From positions 682,001 through 746,000 of the forward strand of contig NZ_CACVAO010000001.1 in NCBI RefSeq assembly GCF_902726645.1: a stretch of DNA of 64,000 nt, given 5' to 3'. Position numbers and translations under genes: made by a program. Source of the DNA: Halobacillus ihumii (GTDB lineage: Bacteria; Bacillota; Bacilli; Bacillales; Halobacillaceae). This document shows positions 63,817 through 64,000 of this stretch, piece after piece. Numbering within the stretch: the stretch's first letter is position 1; every line of letters starts with the position of its first letter. Under the pieces are notes generated by a model. The model was not told the DNA's origin. It was given only the letters and a program-made list of their open reading frames with translations, and searched no databases.

Positions 63817-64000
63817 TTATGAAAAAATCTTGTCGATTTGAGTGATCTCGTGGTCTGTCAACTGCACATCCAATGTCTTTAAGTTGTCGATGACCTGATT
63901 TTCTCTTTTTGCCCCAGGAATAATCGCATCGATGGAATCACGTGTTAAATACCAGGCCAGTACAATATGAGCGACTTCTTCACCTTTTGACTCGGCAATT
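63817..64000 (-). CDS. Aldo/keto reductase (partial, C-terminus)
   Basis: The last 61 residues of an aldo/keto reductase: IVLAWYLTRDSIDAIIPGAKRENQVIDNL and a final helix with DHEITQIDKIF are the NADPH-binding end of the barrel. The start and catalytic Tyr/Lys/His lie outside the window on the right. Confidence 0.87.
   Translation of the reverse strand, partial: IAESKGEEVAHIVLAWYLTRDSIDAIIPGAKRENQVIDNLKTLDVQLTDHEITQIDKIFS

Overview
The window looks like chromosomal DNA of a Gram-positive, spore-forming, halotolerant member of the Bacillaceae. A Halobacillus-like genus is my inference, not something the sequence proves. Gene order follows two blocks known from Bacillus subtilis (yuiE-yuiB/yumBC/yutM-yutC/yunA-yunE, and the suf/yurZ/metQPN/yusD-yusM block). 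Ribosome binding sites are strong GGAGG types, many starts are TTG or GTG, and there are spore-coat and sporulation genes. Proteins are acidic, and two separate glycine betaine binding proteins and several Na+-type transporters fit a salt-adapted life. There is no rRNA, tRNA, CRISPR array, transposase or prophage.

Layout. 1-8.7 kb: leucyl aminopeptidase (cut by the left edge), yuiD, yuiC, yuiB, type II NADH dehydrogenase (yumB) divergent from the flavodoxin/ferredoxin reductase yumC, then small Fe-S and thiol proteins (SufA-like, YuzB, YuzD, NifU-type YutI), a 2-hydroxyacid dehydrogenase and YutG. 8.7-15.6 kb: a large membrane protein of unknown function, a MITE-like repeat region, yutF, yutE, glpX, a DUF3055 gene, yutD, yutC, yunA. 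15.6-19.4 kb: MetP/MetS amino acid transporter and a NhaC-family transporter behind a lysine riboswitch. 19.4-22.5 kb: yunB, yunD, yunE. 22.7-24 kb: an OpuAC-type betaine binding protein with a possible small RNA upstream. 24.1-29.4 kb: sufCDSUB. 29.6-33.5 kb: a tiny ORF, yurZ and metNPQ behind two tandem SAM-I riboswitches. 33.6-36 kb: thioredoxin-like proteins, a TOPRIM protein, gcvH, yusI. 36-42.7 kb: fatty acid beta-oxidation operon fadN-fadA-fadE with a perfect FadR-type operator, and proline dehydrogenase. 43-45.7 kb: two coat proteins, copZ, paired crcB, and a VLRF1/baeRF release-factor-like protein. 45.8-49.1 kb: MoxR-DUF58-membrane protein operon. 49.3-55 kb: a second betaine binding protein, yfhD, guanidine-I riboswitch with a paired SMR exporter, a PH-domain protein, an MFS exporter with a divergent TrmB-type regulator, and a small kinase-like protein. 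This last stretch carries three copies of one long palindrome. 55.2-58.7 kb: response regulator, histidine kinase and two PepSY proteins. 58.8-64 kb: yozQ, adhB, a tiny ORF, HpaB-type monooxygenase, isocitrate lyase, a YhfH-like zinc ribbon and an aldo/keto reductase cut by the right edge. Isocitrate lyase sits next to a cluster of similar palindromes.

Much of the window is sulfur, Fe-S and small-molecule transport metabolism under RNA control: SAM, lysine and guanidine riboswitches are all readable. The fad operon and isocitrate lyase together suggest growth on fatty acids through the glyoxylate shunt. I did not find a clearly unprecedented multi-gene system. The best candidates for new biology are the dispersed long palindromes, the palindrome cluster beside aceA, the tandem SAM-I arrangement, a possible AUU-initiated small gene, a possible 140-nt RNA upstream of the OpuAC gene, and the unrecognised 518-residue membrane protein.
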